DNA from: Collinsella sp944321445
GTDB taxonomy: Bacteria > Actinomycetota > Coriobacteriia > Coriobacteriales > Coriobacteriaceae
DNA: 64,000 nucleotides
Reading direction: 5' to 3' (one strand)
NCBI RefSeq assembly: GCF_030371825.1
Contig: NZ_JAUDDM010000004.1
The notes beneath the pieces are model-generated. The model ran no database searches. It was not told where the DNA came from and saw only the letters and a program-made list of their open reading frames with translations. This document shows positions 7,076 to 14,984 of the stretch, piece by piece; position 1 is the stretch's first letter; each line of letters opens with the position of its first letter. A program made the position numbers and the translations under genes.

Positions 7076-8797
7076 TTAGCTCTCGGCGATCTCGGTCGGG
7101 ATGACGGCGTCCTCGGGCATCTTCACGGTGCCGTTGACCACGTCCTCGGGGAAGCGGTCGTCGAGCGCCATGAGCTCAGACACGGTGACCAGCTCGTAGC
7201 CTTCAGCCTGCAGGCCTTCGATAATGGCCGGCAGCGCCTCAATGTCCTGCTCGCGGTTGCCGCCGCCGTCGTGCATGAGCGCGATGGCGCCGTTGTAGGC
7301 GTTGGAGATGACCGTATCGGCGATGACATCGGCGCCCGGGCGCTTCCAGTCGAGCGTATCGATGTTCCACAGCACGTTGCAGCTGATGAGGTCGCCCGCG
7401 TTCATCCACTCCGTCGAGGTGAACGCGCCGTAGGGGGCGCGCATCATCTGCGGGCGCACGCCGGAGGCCTGCTCGATGTTATCGAAGGCCGAGGTGATCT
7501 CGGAGCGCAGGGTGTCGCGGTCGCACTTGGGCAGGTTCTGATGCGAGTTGGTGTGGCTCGCCATCTCGTGGCCGGCCTCGACGACCTTCTTGCTCGTGGC
7601 GTTGACGTTGCCGCCCAGGTTGAAGAACGTCGCCTTGACGCCGTACTTCTCAAGGATGTCGAGGATGCCCTGCGTGTACTTGCTCGGGCCGTCGTCGAAG
7701 GTGAGCGCCATGTACTTCTTGTCGCCCTTGGGCTTGACGTTAAGCGAGCTCACAACCATGTTGGTCGGCTCCTCGACCACACCCTTGTCGACGGTCTCGC
7801 CGGATATCTCGCCCGTCCAGATGGCCTTCTTGCCCGGCTTGCCCCATTGGGATACGAACTGGATGGCGCCGGTGCCCTCGCGCTCAAGCTTCGGTGCGAC
7901 CTCGGTCGCTTCCTCCTTGTAGGGCTCGGTGGTGTCCGCGCCGTCGCCCACGGTGAGCGACGCGCCCTCCTCGAGCACGAAGGACTCGAGGTCGGCCTGC
8001 GCGACCTCGGCGCCGTTGATGGAGACGGCGCACGGGTCGCCGCCGCCCTCCTCGAGCACCTTGCCGCTCACGGACAGCAGGTTGCCGGCCTTGACGCCGA
8101 AGTAGTCGTTGTCGGCCAAGAACTGGCTGGCCACGGTGTTGATGCGCGCGTTGTAGGCCTGGCCGTTGACCTCGATGCCCACGCTGCGCCAGAACATCCA
8201 GTACGCAGCGCCGATGCCGATGATGACCAGGATGGCCACGGCGACGGCCGCCGCCGCAACCGGTCCGCGCGAAGAGCGGCGCTGGTCGTGCATGGTGTAG
8301 ACCGAGCGTGCAGCGGGAGCGACGCCCGTGCGCGTGGTGGCGTAGCCGGTGTGGCGCTGAGCGTGCGGCTGCTGCGCGACGCGGCGCGTCTGGGTGGCCG
8401 GACGCTGGGCGGCACCTGCCGGGCGGTGTCCGGACGCTGCGGGCTGTGCACCCGCGGCACGCTGGCCGTTCGCCATGGCGCGGGGGTCGGCGATGCGCGT
8501 GCCGGCGCCAGAGGCAACGCGGCGCACGGCATGTGCCTGCTGCGGCTTCACCGACGTGTAGCGCGCCTGAGGATGCTGAGAGGGCTGGGAAGCCTTGCGC
8601 GCATGCGGCTGCTGCGAGCGCGCAGGGCCCGTACGCGCGCCCGTCGCGCGCGTCGTGCCAGACGCAGACGTCGCCGGACGCTGCGCGCGGGACTGACTCC
8701 CCTGCGCGGCCTGCGGGGCGCGGCGCTGCGCGGGCTGGGCCACGACGCGGCGCTGGGTCGGTCTGTTCTGATTGGGATTGTTGGTGCCTTCGCTCAT
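7076..8797 (-). CDS. membrane-anchored polysaccharide deacetylase (NodB), intact
   Basis: A 573-residue protein from ATG 8797; a GTG at 8821 would add 8 residues but lacks a clear ribosome site. Residues ~1-185 are disordered, rich in Gln, Arg, Ala and Pro. One membrane anchor lies at ~188-208, then an extracellular beta-rich linker (~210-340), then the NodB domain (~350-550). The metal and catalytic motifs are complete: TFDDGPS (catalytic Asp plus metal Asp), SHTNSH (the H-x3-H metal pair), RAPYG and LMHDGGG. Enzymes with this fold de-N-acetylate peptidoglycan or other N-acetyl glycans outside the cell. The next gene upstream (8940-10331) is a paralogue with broken motifs. Confidence 0.88.
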   Translation of the reverse strand: MSEGTNNPNQNRPTQRRVVAQPAQRRAPQAAQGSQSRAQRPATSASGTTRATGARTGPARSQQPHARKASQPSQHPQARYTSVKPQQAHAVRRVASGAGTRIADPRAMANGQRAAGAQPAASGHRPAGAAQRPATQTRRVAQQPHAQRHTGYATTRTGVAPAARSVYTMHDQRRSSRGPVAAAAVAVAILVIIGIGAAYWMFWRSVGIEVNGQAYNARINTVASQFLADNDYFGVKAGNLLSVSGKVLEEGGGDPCAVSINGAEVAQADLESFVLEEGASLTVGDGADTTEPYKEEATEVAPKLEREGTGAIQFVSQWGKPGKKAIWTGEISGETVDKGVVEEPTNMVVSSLNVKPKGDKKYMALTFDDGPSKYTQGILDILEKYGVKATFFNLGGNVNATSKKVVEAGHEMASHTNSHQNLPKCDRDTLRSEITSAFDNIEQASGVRPQMMRAPYGAFTSTEWMNAGDLISCNVLWNIDTLDWKRPGADVIADTVISNAYNGAIALMHDGGGNREQDIEALPAIIEGLQAEGYELVTVSELMALDDRFPEDVVNGTVKMPEDAVIPTEIAES

Positions 8798-8939
8798 CAA
8801 ACTGTCCAGTCCCGATATCACTATGCCTGAAGGCCCGTCAAGCGCGGGCCCATTCCTATCTTGCCTAACTCTCTCACGTTACCAAGTTCCCCGGTAAACC
8901 GCTATGGAAAGTACATAGTGATTGTATCTTTATCGACGT

Positions 8940-10331
8940 TTACGCCTCGTCTTCTTCGTCTATCTGAAGCGCAGGTTGAGGCAAAACGGCGTCCTCGGGC
9001 ATCGAGATCTGCGCGAGGTCAATCGACTCCGCCAGCTCCTCGTCGGTCGCGATGAGTTCGGAGAGGGTCACGAGCTTGTACCCTTCCGCCTGAAGCTGCT
9101 CGATGAGCCGGGGCAGCGCTTCGAGCGTCTGCTCGCCGCAGGCCTCGTTGTCGGAGAGCAGGATGATGTTGCCGTTGCGCACCGATCCCATGACGTTCTC
9201 GACGACCGCGTCGGCACCGTTGAGCAGGTAGTCGCCCGAATCGAGATTCCACGTGACGACGGCGCTCACCAAGTCCATCGCCTTGCTCCAGCACGTTTCG
9301 TCAAACAGGCCGTACGGCGGGCGCAGCAGCGCGCATGGGCTGCCGGTGGCCGCCGAGATGGCGTCGAAACCCGCCGTGAGCTGCTGACGCAGGTCGTCGG
9401 CGGAAAGCTCGCTGAGGTCCTGGTTGGCGTAGGAGTTGGAGCCCACCTCGTTGCCGCTCTCGACGATGGCCTGCGCAGCCGCCTGGTTCTTCTCGACCTG
9501 GTCGCCCTGGAGGAAGAATGTGGCCTTCGAGCCCGTGCCAGCGAGGATCTTCAGGATGTCCTCGGTGTAGCTCGACGGGCCCTCGTCAAACGTGAGTGCG
9601 ACGTAGTTGCCCTCGGTGGGCGACACCGACGACGCGCGGACCACGCAGTTTTGAACCTCCTGCACCACGCCGCGGTCGAAGGTGATGCCGGAGACCTCGC
9701 CCGTCCACACCTCGGTCCGGCCCGGGATGCCCCAGGTTTCGACGTAGCGGATGGCACCGGTGCCTTTGATGGTGAGCGTAGGCTGGATCTCGGTCGGCGT
9801 GACGTCGTGCTCCTCGTACTCGTCGCGCCCATCGCCGATCTCGAGCTCCTCGCCGCCCGTGAGCTCGATGTTCGCGAGGTCGGCGTTGTCGATCTGCTCG
9901 CCGTTGAGCACGACGGAGTACTGCTCGGCCGCGTGCTTTTCCAGCACGCTGTCGTCGACAGCCAGTAGGTCGCCGGCGGAGGTTTGAATGTCTTGGTCCT
10001 CGATGAGCTGTTGGATGGAGGAATGGATGCGCACCGAGACCGTCGACCCGTTGAGGGTCACGTCCACGCCGCGGTTGACGTACCAGATGATGCTCGCGAT
10101 GAACAACAGCGCGGCGCAGGCAACGATGATAATGGCGTAGGGGCGGCGCTCCTCGGTGTGGCGGTTGCGGACGCCGCGGTTGTGCCGGCCGAAGCCCTGC
10201 GTGTGGCGCAGGTACTGCGCACCGGGCTTATGGGCGACGCGCCGGGACGTCGGCCCGAGCTTGCCGTTTTGCTTGCGCCGATGTGAAGGCTTTTTCGACT
10301 TCGTGGAGTAGGAGGTGGTGTAGTGAGGCAA
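8940..10331 (-). CDS. membrane-anchored NodB-like protein, catalytic residues lost
   Basis: About 463 residues, with the same plan as the gene just downstream: basic N-terminal tail, one membrane segment (AIIIVACAALLFIASIIWYV), beta-rich linker and NodB fold. The metal ligands are gone. TFDDGPS is TFDEGPS, the H-x3-H motif is replaced by SNSYANQ, and the HDGGG near the end is replaced by SDNEACG. It is therefore probably not a working deacetylase and may bind glycan or pair with the active paralogue. Start choice: TTG 10331 has GAGGGAG 5 bp upstream and a promoter behind it. ATG 10367 would add 12 residues without a ribosome site, and further upstream the frame enters a palindromic repeat. 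Confidence 0.8.
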   Translation of the reverse strand: MPHYTTSYSTKSKKPSHRRKQNGKLGPTSRRVAHKPGAQYLRHTQGFGRHNRGVRNRHTEERRPYAIIIVACAALLFIASIIWYVNRGVDVTLNGSTVSVRIHSSIQQLIEDQDIQTSAGDLLAVDDSVLEKHAAEQYSVVLNGEQIDNADLANIELTGGEELEIGDGRDEYEEHDVTPTEIQPTLTIKGTGAIRYVETWGIPGRTEVWTGEVSGITFDRGVVQEVQNCVVRASSVSPTEGNYVALTFDEGPSSYTEDILKILAGTGSKATFFLQGDQVEKNQAAAQAIVESGNEVGSNSYANQDLSELSADDLRQQLTAGFDAISAATGSPCALLRPPYGLFDETCWSKAMDLVSAVVTWNLDSGDYLLNGADAVVENVMGSVRNGNIILLSDNEACGEQTLEALPRLIEQLQAEGYKLVTLSELIATDEELAESIDLAQISMPEDAVLPQPALQIDEEDEA

Positions 10332-10360
10332 TGGTTCTCCCTCGTCCGTTTTAGGAAACT

Positions 10361-10390
10361 GTACCATAACGGACCAGGCGTCTCGCCAAT
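10361..10390 (-). promoter_or_regulatory. candidate promoter of the NodB-like gene
   Basis: On the minus strand TTGGCG (10385-10390) and TATGGT (10361-10366) are 18 bp apart. A start of transcription near 10354 would leave a short leader holding the GAGGGAG ribosome site and TTG 10331. Confidence 0.4.
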
Positions 10391-10400
10391 TGGGGGCGGG

Positions 10401-10470
10401 TCTGGGAAAAAGGGGACAGGCACTTATTTCCCACCGGTGGGAAATAAGTGCCTGTCCCCTTTTTCCCAGA
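10401..10470. repeat. palindromic repeat, family 1 (70 bp, perfect)
   Basis: A perfect 35-bp-per-arm palindrome centred on CCACC|GGTGG, with GGGAAAAAGGGGACAGGC in the left arm. It lies 48 bp downstream of the PRC-barrel gene's stop and upstream of the NodB-like gene's promoter. Six further full-length members occur in the window. Confidence 0.95.
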
Positions 10471-10510
10471 GTGGCGTCTCCCACCCCCGTCCCCAGAGAG
10501 GCCAACCGAA
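10470..10510 (-). repeat. family 3 repeat fragment
   Basis: Read on the minus strand, this carries CGGTTGGCCTCTCTGGGG, then ACGGGGGTGGGAGACGCCAC. It is nearly identical to 28431-28472 on the plus strand. Confidence 0.7.
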
Positions 10511-10517
10511 CCGGCGG

Positions 10518-11255
10518 CTATTTCTTGGATGCTTTGCGGTATTCGCTGGCGAACGCCTTAAACATGCCCTTGGTTTTGCCCAGCTGTTTGCCCAGGGCGC
10601 GGCTGCCCTTGTCCAGGGCCTTGGAGCCGTGCTCGTCGATCTTGGCGGCGCCCTTTTTCACCTTGTCGCCAATGACCACGCTCGCCTCGGCAGCCTTCGC
10701 GGCGGCACCGCCCGTAAGCTGCAGGTCGAGCGTATCGTCTGCCACGATCATCGCGCCCGCGCGGTAGCCCTTGAGGTAGCTCGCCGGCATCTCGATGTTG
10801 CCGATGAGCATCGACGCTGCCTCGCCGCCGTTGAGCACGAAGTGGCGGACCGCGCCGGTGTTGCCGTTGAACGCGGCGTCGGAGCAGTAGCCGACCTTCT
10901 TACCGGACTCGGTCAGCACGTCCATGCCCGTCCAGATGATGCAGGTGTCGAGGTCGATACCCAGGCGCTTGGCAGCAGCAGCGTCGTAGTTCTCCTTGCC
11001 GTCCGCCACCACGAGCACGCCCTCGTACACGTCAAGGGCATCGAGAGCGACGAAGCGGTCGGCCTGCTTGATCATGCCCACCACGTCGGGGAGCTTGACC
11101 ATGAAGCCCACCACACAGCGGCCGCGCGGGTCGAACACCGGGAAGTGAACCTTGCCCAGGCGCTTCGGCTCGCGCGGCGTACCGTCTTTGTTCGTCTTCT
11201 TGGAATCTGCGGGCGCGCGGTAGATGCGCACGCCCTGGATTTCGCTAACGAGCAT
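10518..11255 (-). CDS. PRC-barrel domain protein
   Basis: A 245-residue soluble protein. Residues ~1-90 and ~100-170 look like two PRC-barrel-like modules (MLVSEIQGVRIY and LGIDLDTCIIWTGMDVLTES). The C-terminal ~60 residues are Lys/Ala-rich (KVKKGAAKIDEHGSKAL), basic and probably helical. PRC barrels bind partner proteins or small ligands, and no reaction can be assigned. Its start codon overlaps the stop of the YtxH gene by one base (TAATG arrangement), so the two are translationally coupled and probably act together at the envelope. Confidence 0.7.
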   Translation of the reverse strand: MLVSEIQGVRIYRAPADSKKTNKDGTPREPKRLGKVHFPVFDPRGRCVVGFMVKLPDVVGMIKQADRFVALDALDVYEGVLVVADGKENYDAAAAKRLGIDLDTCIIWTGMDVLTESGKKVGYCSDAAFNGNTGAVRHFVLNGGEAASMLIGNIEMPASYLKGYRAGAMIVADDTLDLQLTGGAAAKAAEASVVIGDKVKKGAAKIDEHGSKALDKGSRALGKQLGKTKGMFKAFASEYRKASKK

Positions 11256-11644
11256 TACGCCTCTTCAGCAACCTCGGGGTCAACTACGGGCGCGTCGGCG
11301 ACAGACTCGACGACGACGTCGGCAGCGGGTGTGACGTTGCCGCCGGCGATGGCGTCGTTCAGCTGCTCGCGCAGCTGATCCATGCGCTCGCGGGCCAAGT
11401 CGACCTTGGCGCGCAGCTCGTCGGTCTTGGCGTCGACCATGGGGCCGAAGTCGGTCGCGGCGGCACGGGCCTGGTCCATGCCCTGCTCGTACATATCGCG
11501 TGCGTTATCCCACGCGTCGTTGGCCATATCGGCGGCCATGGCGCGGGTCTCGGAGCCGGAACGGGGGGCTACCAGGATGCCGATGATGGTGCCGGCAGCG
11601 GCGCCGACGACGGCACCCGCGACGAAACTGAACCCTTTACCCAT
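11255..11644 (-). CDS. YtxH domain protein
   Basis: A 129-residue protein from ATG 11644, which has a strong ribosome site (AAGGAGGAGCATC). The N-terminal membrane segment GFSFVAGAVVGAAAGTIIGI is followed by LVAPRSG, the signature of YtxH-like small proteins. A long amphipathic helix follows (ETRAMAADMANDAWDNARDM), with an acidic tail. YtxH proteins are linked to general stress in Bacillus, but their action is unknown. It is coupled to the PRC-barrel gene. Confidence 0.85.
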   Translation of the reverse strand: MGKGFSFVAGAVVGAAAGTIIGILVAPRSGSETRAMAADMANDAWDNARDMYEQGMDQARAAATDFGPMVDAKTDELRAKVDLARERMDQLREQLNDAIAGGNVTPAADVVVESVADAPVVDPEVAEEA

Positions 11645-11723
11645 GATGCTCCTCCTTGATTGAAGCCGTTGTATCGATGGAGTTTTCATTATACCCGCGG
11701 TCGGCGGCAATGGGACACAGCAG

Positions 11724-11806
11724 CCTGCCTGTTCCGTCCCACGGAACCGAAGCCTGTCCCAAGAGGGGACAAAATGTCCCCTGGCACCCCCGTCCCCAAT
11801 GGGGAC
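11724..11806. repeat. partial family 3 repeat
   Basis: The segment resembles the right half of the complete family 3 element at 35748-35889. It contains CCTGTCCCAAGAGGGGACA and TGTCCCCTGGCACCCCCGT, but no matching left arm. Confidence 0.6.
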
Positions 11807-11812
11807 ATGGGG

Positions 11813-12484
11813 TTAGTGGAAGACGTCGGCGACGCGCTTGGCCTGGGCGGTGTCTGCCATGCGGGGGTGCGGGCGCTCGACCTCGGGCTCCGGCTCGGCA
11901 GGCTCCTCGACCGGCAGCTCCTCCGGCTCCTCAGCCGGCAGCCCGTCGGAGACCTCGGCCTCAGCGTCCGCCTCGCCCTCTTGCTCGTCCTCGTCCTCAG
12001 CATCCTCGCCGCGCAGGTTGAGCGCGAGCTTGCGCAGGGCGCCCACGGTGCCCTCGAAATCGGGTGCCGGCGTCTGCGGATGCAGGAACGCCCAATCCAT
12101 CATGAAGGTGGCCGAAGACAGGGCGCCCACGGTCAGGGCGTCGTCGGGGCAGGACAGCTCGACGTCGAACAGGCGCTCATCGCCGGGCACCTGGCGCGTG
12201 CGGCCGCACGACACCTTCCCGGCCAGCCCGGTCTCGTTCAGGATTTCGACCGTGAGGTGCTCCAGCAGGTGCGGCAGCTCGGTGTCGCCCATGCACTCCT
12301 GGAACTCGCGGCCGGTGTCGCCCAGGCACAAATGCTTGGCGATCGCCGGGGCCAGATAGTACACGCGCGCCGTGGCCTCGATGTCCTCGGAGGTCCGCAG
12401 GGGCCTGCCGGGGTTCACCAGGATGCGGGCGCAAAGCTTGTCCTTGCCCACGGTGATCTTCAGGATGTTGAACAGCTGTGCCAT
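11813..12484 (-). CDS. CphA N-terminal-domain-like protein
   Basis: A 223-residue protein. Residues ~1-160 resemble the N-terminal domain of cyanophycin synthetase and related Mur-ligase-like enzymes, with LPHLLEHLTVEILNETG, then SCGRTRQVPGDERLFDV and a VGAL/ATFMMDWAF helix. The ATP-grasp and Mur-ligase domains of CphA are absent. Residues ~165-223 are a Glu/Pro-rich acidic tail. An independent N domain is unlikely to be catalytic alone and may bind polymer or partner. A GGAGGAACC ribosome site precedes ATG 12484. The gene follows the CNNM/CorC gene by 55 bp. Confidence 0.55.
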   Translation of the reverse strand: MAQLFNILKITVGKDKLCARILVNPGRPLRTSEDIEATARVYYLAPAIAKHLCLGDTGREFQECMGDTELPHLLEHLTVEILNETGLAGKVSCGRTRQVPGDERLFDVELSCPDDALTVGALSSATFMMDWAFLHPQTPAPDFEGTVGALRKLALNLRGEDAEDEDEQEGEADAEAEVSDGLPAEEPEELPVEEPAEPEPEVERPHPRMADTAQAKRVADVFH

Positions 12485-12539
12485 GGTTCCTCCGCCTATC
12501 CGTATCTCGAGGTGCGGCGCCGAGCGCCGGGCAGCTTCT

Positions 12540-13880
12540 TTATGCCTCGCTCTTCTCTTCCTCCGCCTTAGCGGGCTTCGCAGGCTCGGCCTCGGGGTCG
12601 GGACCGGTCACGCGAATGAGCGAGATGCGCTGGCCGCGCATGGACTGCACCTTGAACTTGTACCCGTCCTGCTCGAAAACCTCACCGATATCCGGAACCG
12701 AATCGCACAGGTCGAGAATCCAACCCGCGAGCGTCTCGTAATCGTCGCTCTCCTCGATGGGCCAACCGAGCTCCACAGCATCATCGCACGAAAAGCGACC
12801 GTCCACCAGCCATTCGCGGCGCGAAAGGCGGGTGAGGTACTTGTTGTCGGGGTCGAACTCGTCCTCGATCTCACCCACGAATTCCTCGACGATGTCCTCG
12901 ACCGTGATGATGCCCGCGGTGCCGCCGTACTCGTCGACCACCACAACCATTTGTTCATGCGCGGTCTGCATCTCGGAAAGCAGCGGCAAGATGTCCTTGG
13001 TGTCGGGCACGAAGGTCGCGTCGCGCAGGAAGCCGCGCACCGGGGCGTCGCCGTGGCCGCCCAGCGCGGGGTCGATGAGGTCCTTGATGTGCGCGATGCC
13101 CACGATGCAGTCCTGATCCTCGCGGTAGATGGGGATGCGGGAATAGCCCGTCTCGCGCATAACGGACAAGACGGTCATGATGTCGTCGGTCTCCTCGCGC
13201 ATGGTCACGTCCACGCGCGGGACCATGACCTCGCGCGCCACCGCGTCGCCCAGGTCGAAGACCTCGTGGATGATGCGCTTCTCCTCGTCGAGCAGGGTGT
13301 CCTGCTCGCTGATCATGTAGCGGATCTCCTCTTCCGACACGTTCTGGCGGTCGTCGGCGCTCTTGATGCCCAGCAGCTTGGAAAGGCCGTTGGCCGAAGC
13401 CTGCGTGAGCCACACGAGCGGCTTGGCGATCTTGCGGAACGCGCTGATAGGGCCGGCGACGGACTTGGCCATGCCCTCGGCGTCGGACAGGCCGATGCGC
13501 TTGGGAACGAGCTCGCCGATGACGATCGACAGGTAGGAAACGATCAGCGTGATGATAATGGGCGAGATAACGGGCGCAATCGCCGTGAGCGGCTGCAGGC
13601 CGAACGACTCAAGCCAGCTGGCCAGCGGGTCGGACAGCGTGTTGGACGACACCGTGGCCGAGAAGAAGCCCACGAGCGTGATGGCGACCTGGATGGTGGC
13701 CAAAAAGTCCGTGGAGTCCGTCGAGAGCTCGAGCGCCTTGGCGGCGCGCTTGTCGCCCTCCTCCGCGTCGTGCTCGAGGCTTGCGCGCTTGGCGGTGGTG
13801 AGCGCCATTTCCGACATGGAGAAATAGCCGTTCAGAATCGTGAGAAGCAGCGTGGCGATGATGGAAATTGCTATGCCCAT
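12540..13880 (-). CDS. CNNM/CBS/CorC-type membrane protein (hemolysin C family)
   Basis: A 446-residue protein. Residues 1-~185 form the CNNM (DUF21) membrane domain (NGYFSMSEMALTTAKRASLE and GELVPKRIGL). Residues ~205-330 form a CBS pair (MVPRVDVTMREETD and VVDEYGGTAGIITVEDIVEE). Residues ~345-430 form the CorC/HlyC domain. Family members transport Mg2+ or other divalent ions, or modulate such transport. Together with the NRMT/MgtE-like operon this gives the window two Mg2+-related loci. The GGAGG ribosome site is 15 bp before ATG 13880, longer than usual, but no other in-frame start exists. Confidence 0.88.
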   Translation of the reverse strand: MGIAISIIATLLLTILNGYFSMSEMALTTAKRASLEHDAEEGDKRAAKALELSTDSTDFLATIQVAITLVGFFSATVSSNTLSDPLASWLESFGLQPLTAIAPVISPIIITLIVSYLSIVIGELVPKRIGLSDAEGMAKSVAGPISAFRKIAKPLVWLTQASANGLSKLLGIKSADDRQNVSEEEIRYMISEQDTLLDEEKRIIHEVFDLGDAVAREVMVPRVDVTMREETDDIMTVLSVMRETGYSRIPIYREDQDCIVGIAHIKDLIDPALGGHGDAPVRGFLRDATFVPDTKDILPLLSEMQTAHEQMVVVVDEYGGTAGIITVEDIVEEFVGEIEDEFDPDNKYLTRLSRREWLVDGRFSCDDAVELGWPIEESDDYETLAGWILDLCDSVPDIGEVFEQDGYKFKVQSMRGQRISLIRVTGPDPEAEPAKPAKAEEEKSEA

Positions 13881-13994
13881 GGGATGTGTATCGAACCTCC
13901 GTAGGTAGACTGCAGGGCGCAGAAGCGAACAGGTGGGGTGGCGCGTCCGGGCGCATACGCGGGGCGCAGAGAGCGCAGGCCGGCGCGCGGGTCA

Positions 13995-14822
13995 TCAGAT
14001 CACGAAGAGGATCACCACCATGAAGATGAAGATGCTGCCGGCCAGCACCCACAGGTGCCAGACGCTGTGCATATAGCGAATGCTCTTCATGAGGTAGAAC
14101 GCGCAGCCGATGGTGTAGCACAGACCGCCGACCACGAGCAGCGCGAGCGCCAGCGGCTCGAGCGCCGCCACGAGCTGCGGCAGGCGGAACACCACGAGCC
14201 AGCCCATGATGAGGTAGATGAGGATCGTGACCCAGCGGGGCTGGCGCTGGCGGCCGATGATTTCGAACGAAATGCCGGCGAAGCACAGGGCCCAGATGAC
14301 CACGAACATGACGATGCCGCCGTAGGGCTCGAGCGTAACGAGCAAAAACGGCGTGTAGGAACCCGCAATGAGCAGGTAGATGCAGCTGTGGTCGATGATG
14401 CGGAAGATGCGCTTGGCGCCCGGCACTTGGATGGCGTGGTAGAGCGTCGAGGCCAGGTACTCCAAGATGATGGAGACGCCGAACACGATGGCCGACGCCA
14501 TGTGCGCCGGATTCGCCCCACCGAGCGCGGCCTTTACGATGAGGAGCACGAGGCCGGCGATGCCCAGCAGCACACCGATGCCGTGCGTGATGGAGTTGGC
14601 GATTTCCTCGCCCAACGTGTAGAGCGGGAGCTCCTTGGAGTCCTGCGACGCTTTGTGCTCGCGGGGATATTTGGGGCAGGAGCGGCGACGCTTGCGACAG
14701 GTCGCGCAGGGGTCGTCGGCAGCCGCCGACGAGGAGGAATCTTCAGGCTCGGGCACCGGCGCGGCGTTCGCAGCCGGCACCGAGGTACTTCGAGATGTGG
14801 AACTGTCGCCTGATGCGGACAT
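13995..14822 (-). CDS. hemolysin III / PAQR family protein with Cys-rich N terminus
   Basis: A 275-residue protein from ATG 14822. Residues ~60-275 are the seven-helix hemolysin III fold, with EEIANSITHGIGVLLGIAG, STLYHAIQ, FRIIDHSCIYLLIAGSYTP and SVWHLWVLAGS; its conserved His residues bind Zn2+ in the PAQR superfamily. The first ~55 residues are not part of the fold. They are Ser/Ala-rich and carry CATCRKRRRSCP, a possible metal or redox motif. The in-frame extension upstream only translates a palindromic repeat. The physiological role of bacterial members is unsettled. Confidence 0.85.
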   Translation of the reverse strand: MSASGDSSTSRSTSVPAANAAPVPEPEDSSSSAAADDPCATCRKRRRSCPKYPREHKASQDSKELPLYTLGEEIANSITHGIGVLLGIAGLVLLIVKAALGGANPAHMASAIVFGVSIILEYLASTLYHAIQVPGAKRIFRIIDHSCIYLLIAGSYTPFLLVTLEPYGGIVMFVVIWALCFAGISFEIIGRQRQPRWVTILIYLIMGWLVVFRLPQLVAALEPLALALLVVGGLCYTIGCAFYLMKSIRYMHSVWHLWVLAGSIFIFMVVILFVI

Positions 14823-14887
14823 GTTGGTGAGCAATCCTCCAAATATAGACCGCTCAAAACTATAGCAAAGAGCAGGCCCCCTCGGGC

Positions 14888-14951
14888 GGGAAAAAGGGGA
14901 CAGGCACTTATTTCCCACCGGTGGGAAATAAGTGCCTGTCCCCTTTTTCCC
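14888..14951. repeat. palindromic repeat, family 1 (64 bp, perfect)
   Basis: The centre is CCACC|GGTGG and the arms are GGGAAAAAGGGGACAGGC and its complement. It lies between the hemolysin III start and the DUF362 stop, 34 bp past the latter. It is followed at 14952-14970 by half of a family 2 palindrome (GGGGAGAAGTGCGTC). Confidence 0.95.
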
Positions 14952-14984
14952 CTCCGGGGAGAAGTGCGTCGACCAACCAATTGG

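Noticed and set aside
10401..10505. N-terminal extension of the NodB-like protein through the palindrome
   Set aside because: The extension translates the repeat itself, as do similar extensions of the MurE, hemolysin III, aminotransferase and RNA methyltransferase frames; a promoter and ribosome site lie downstream.
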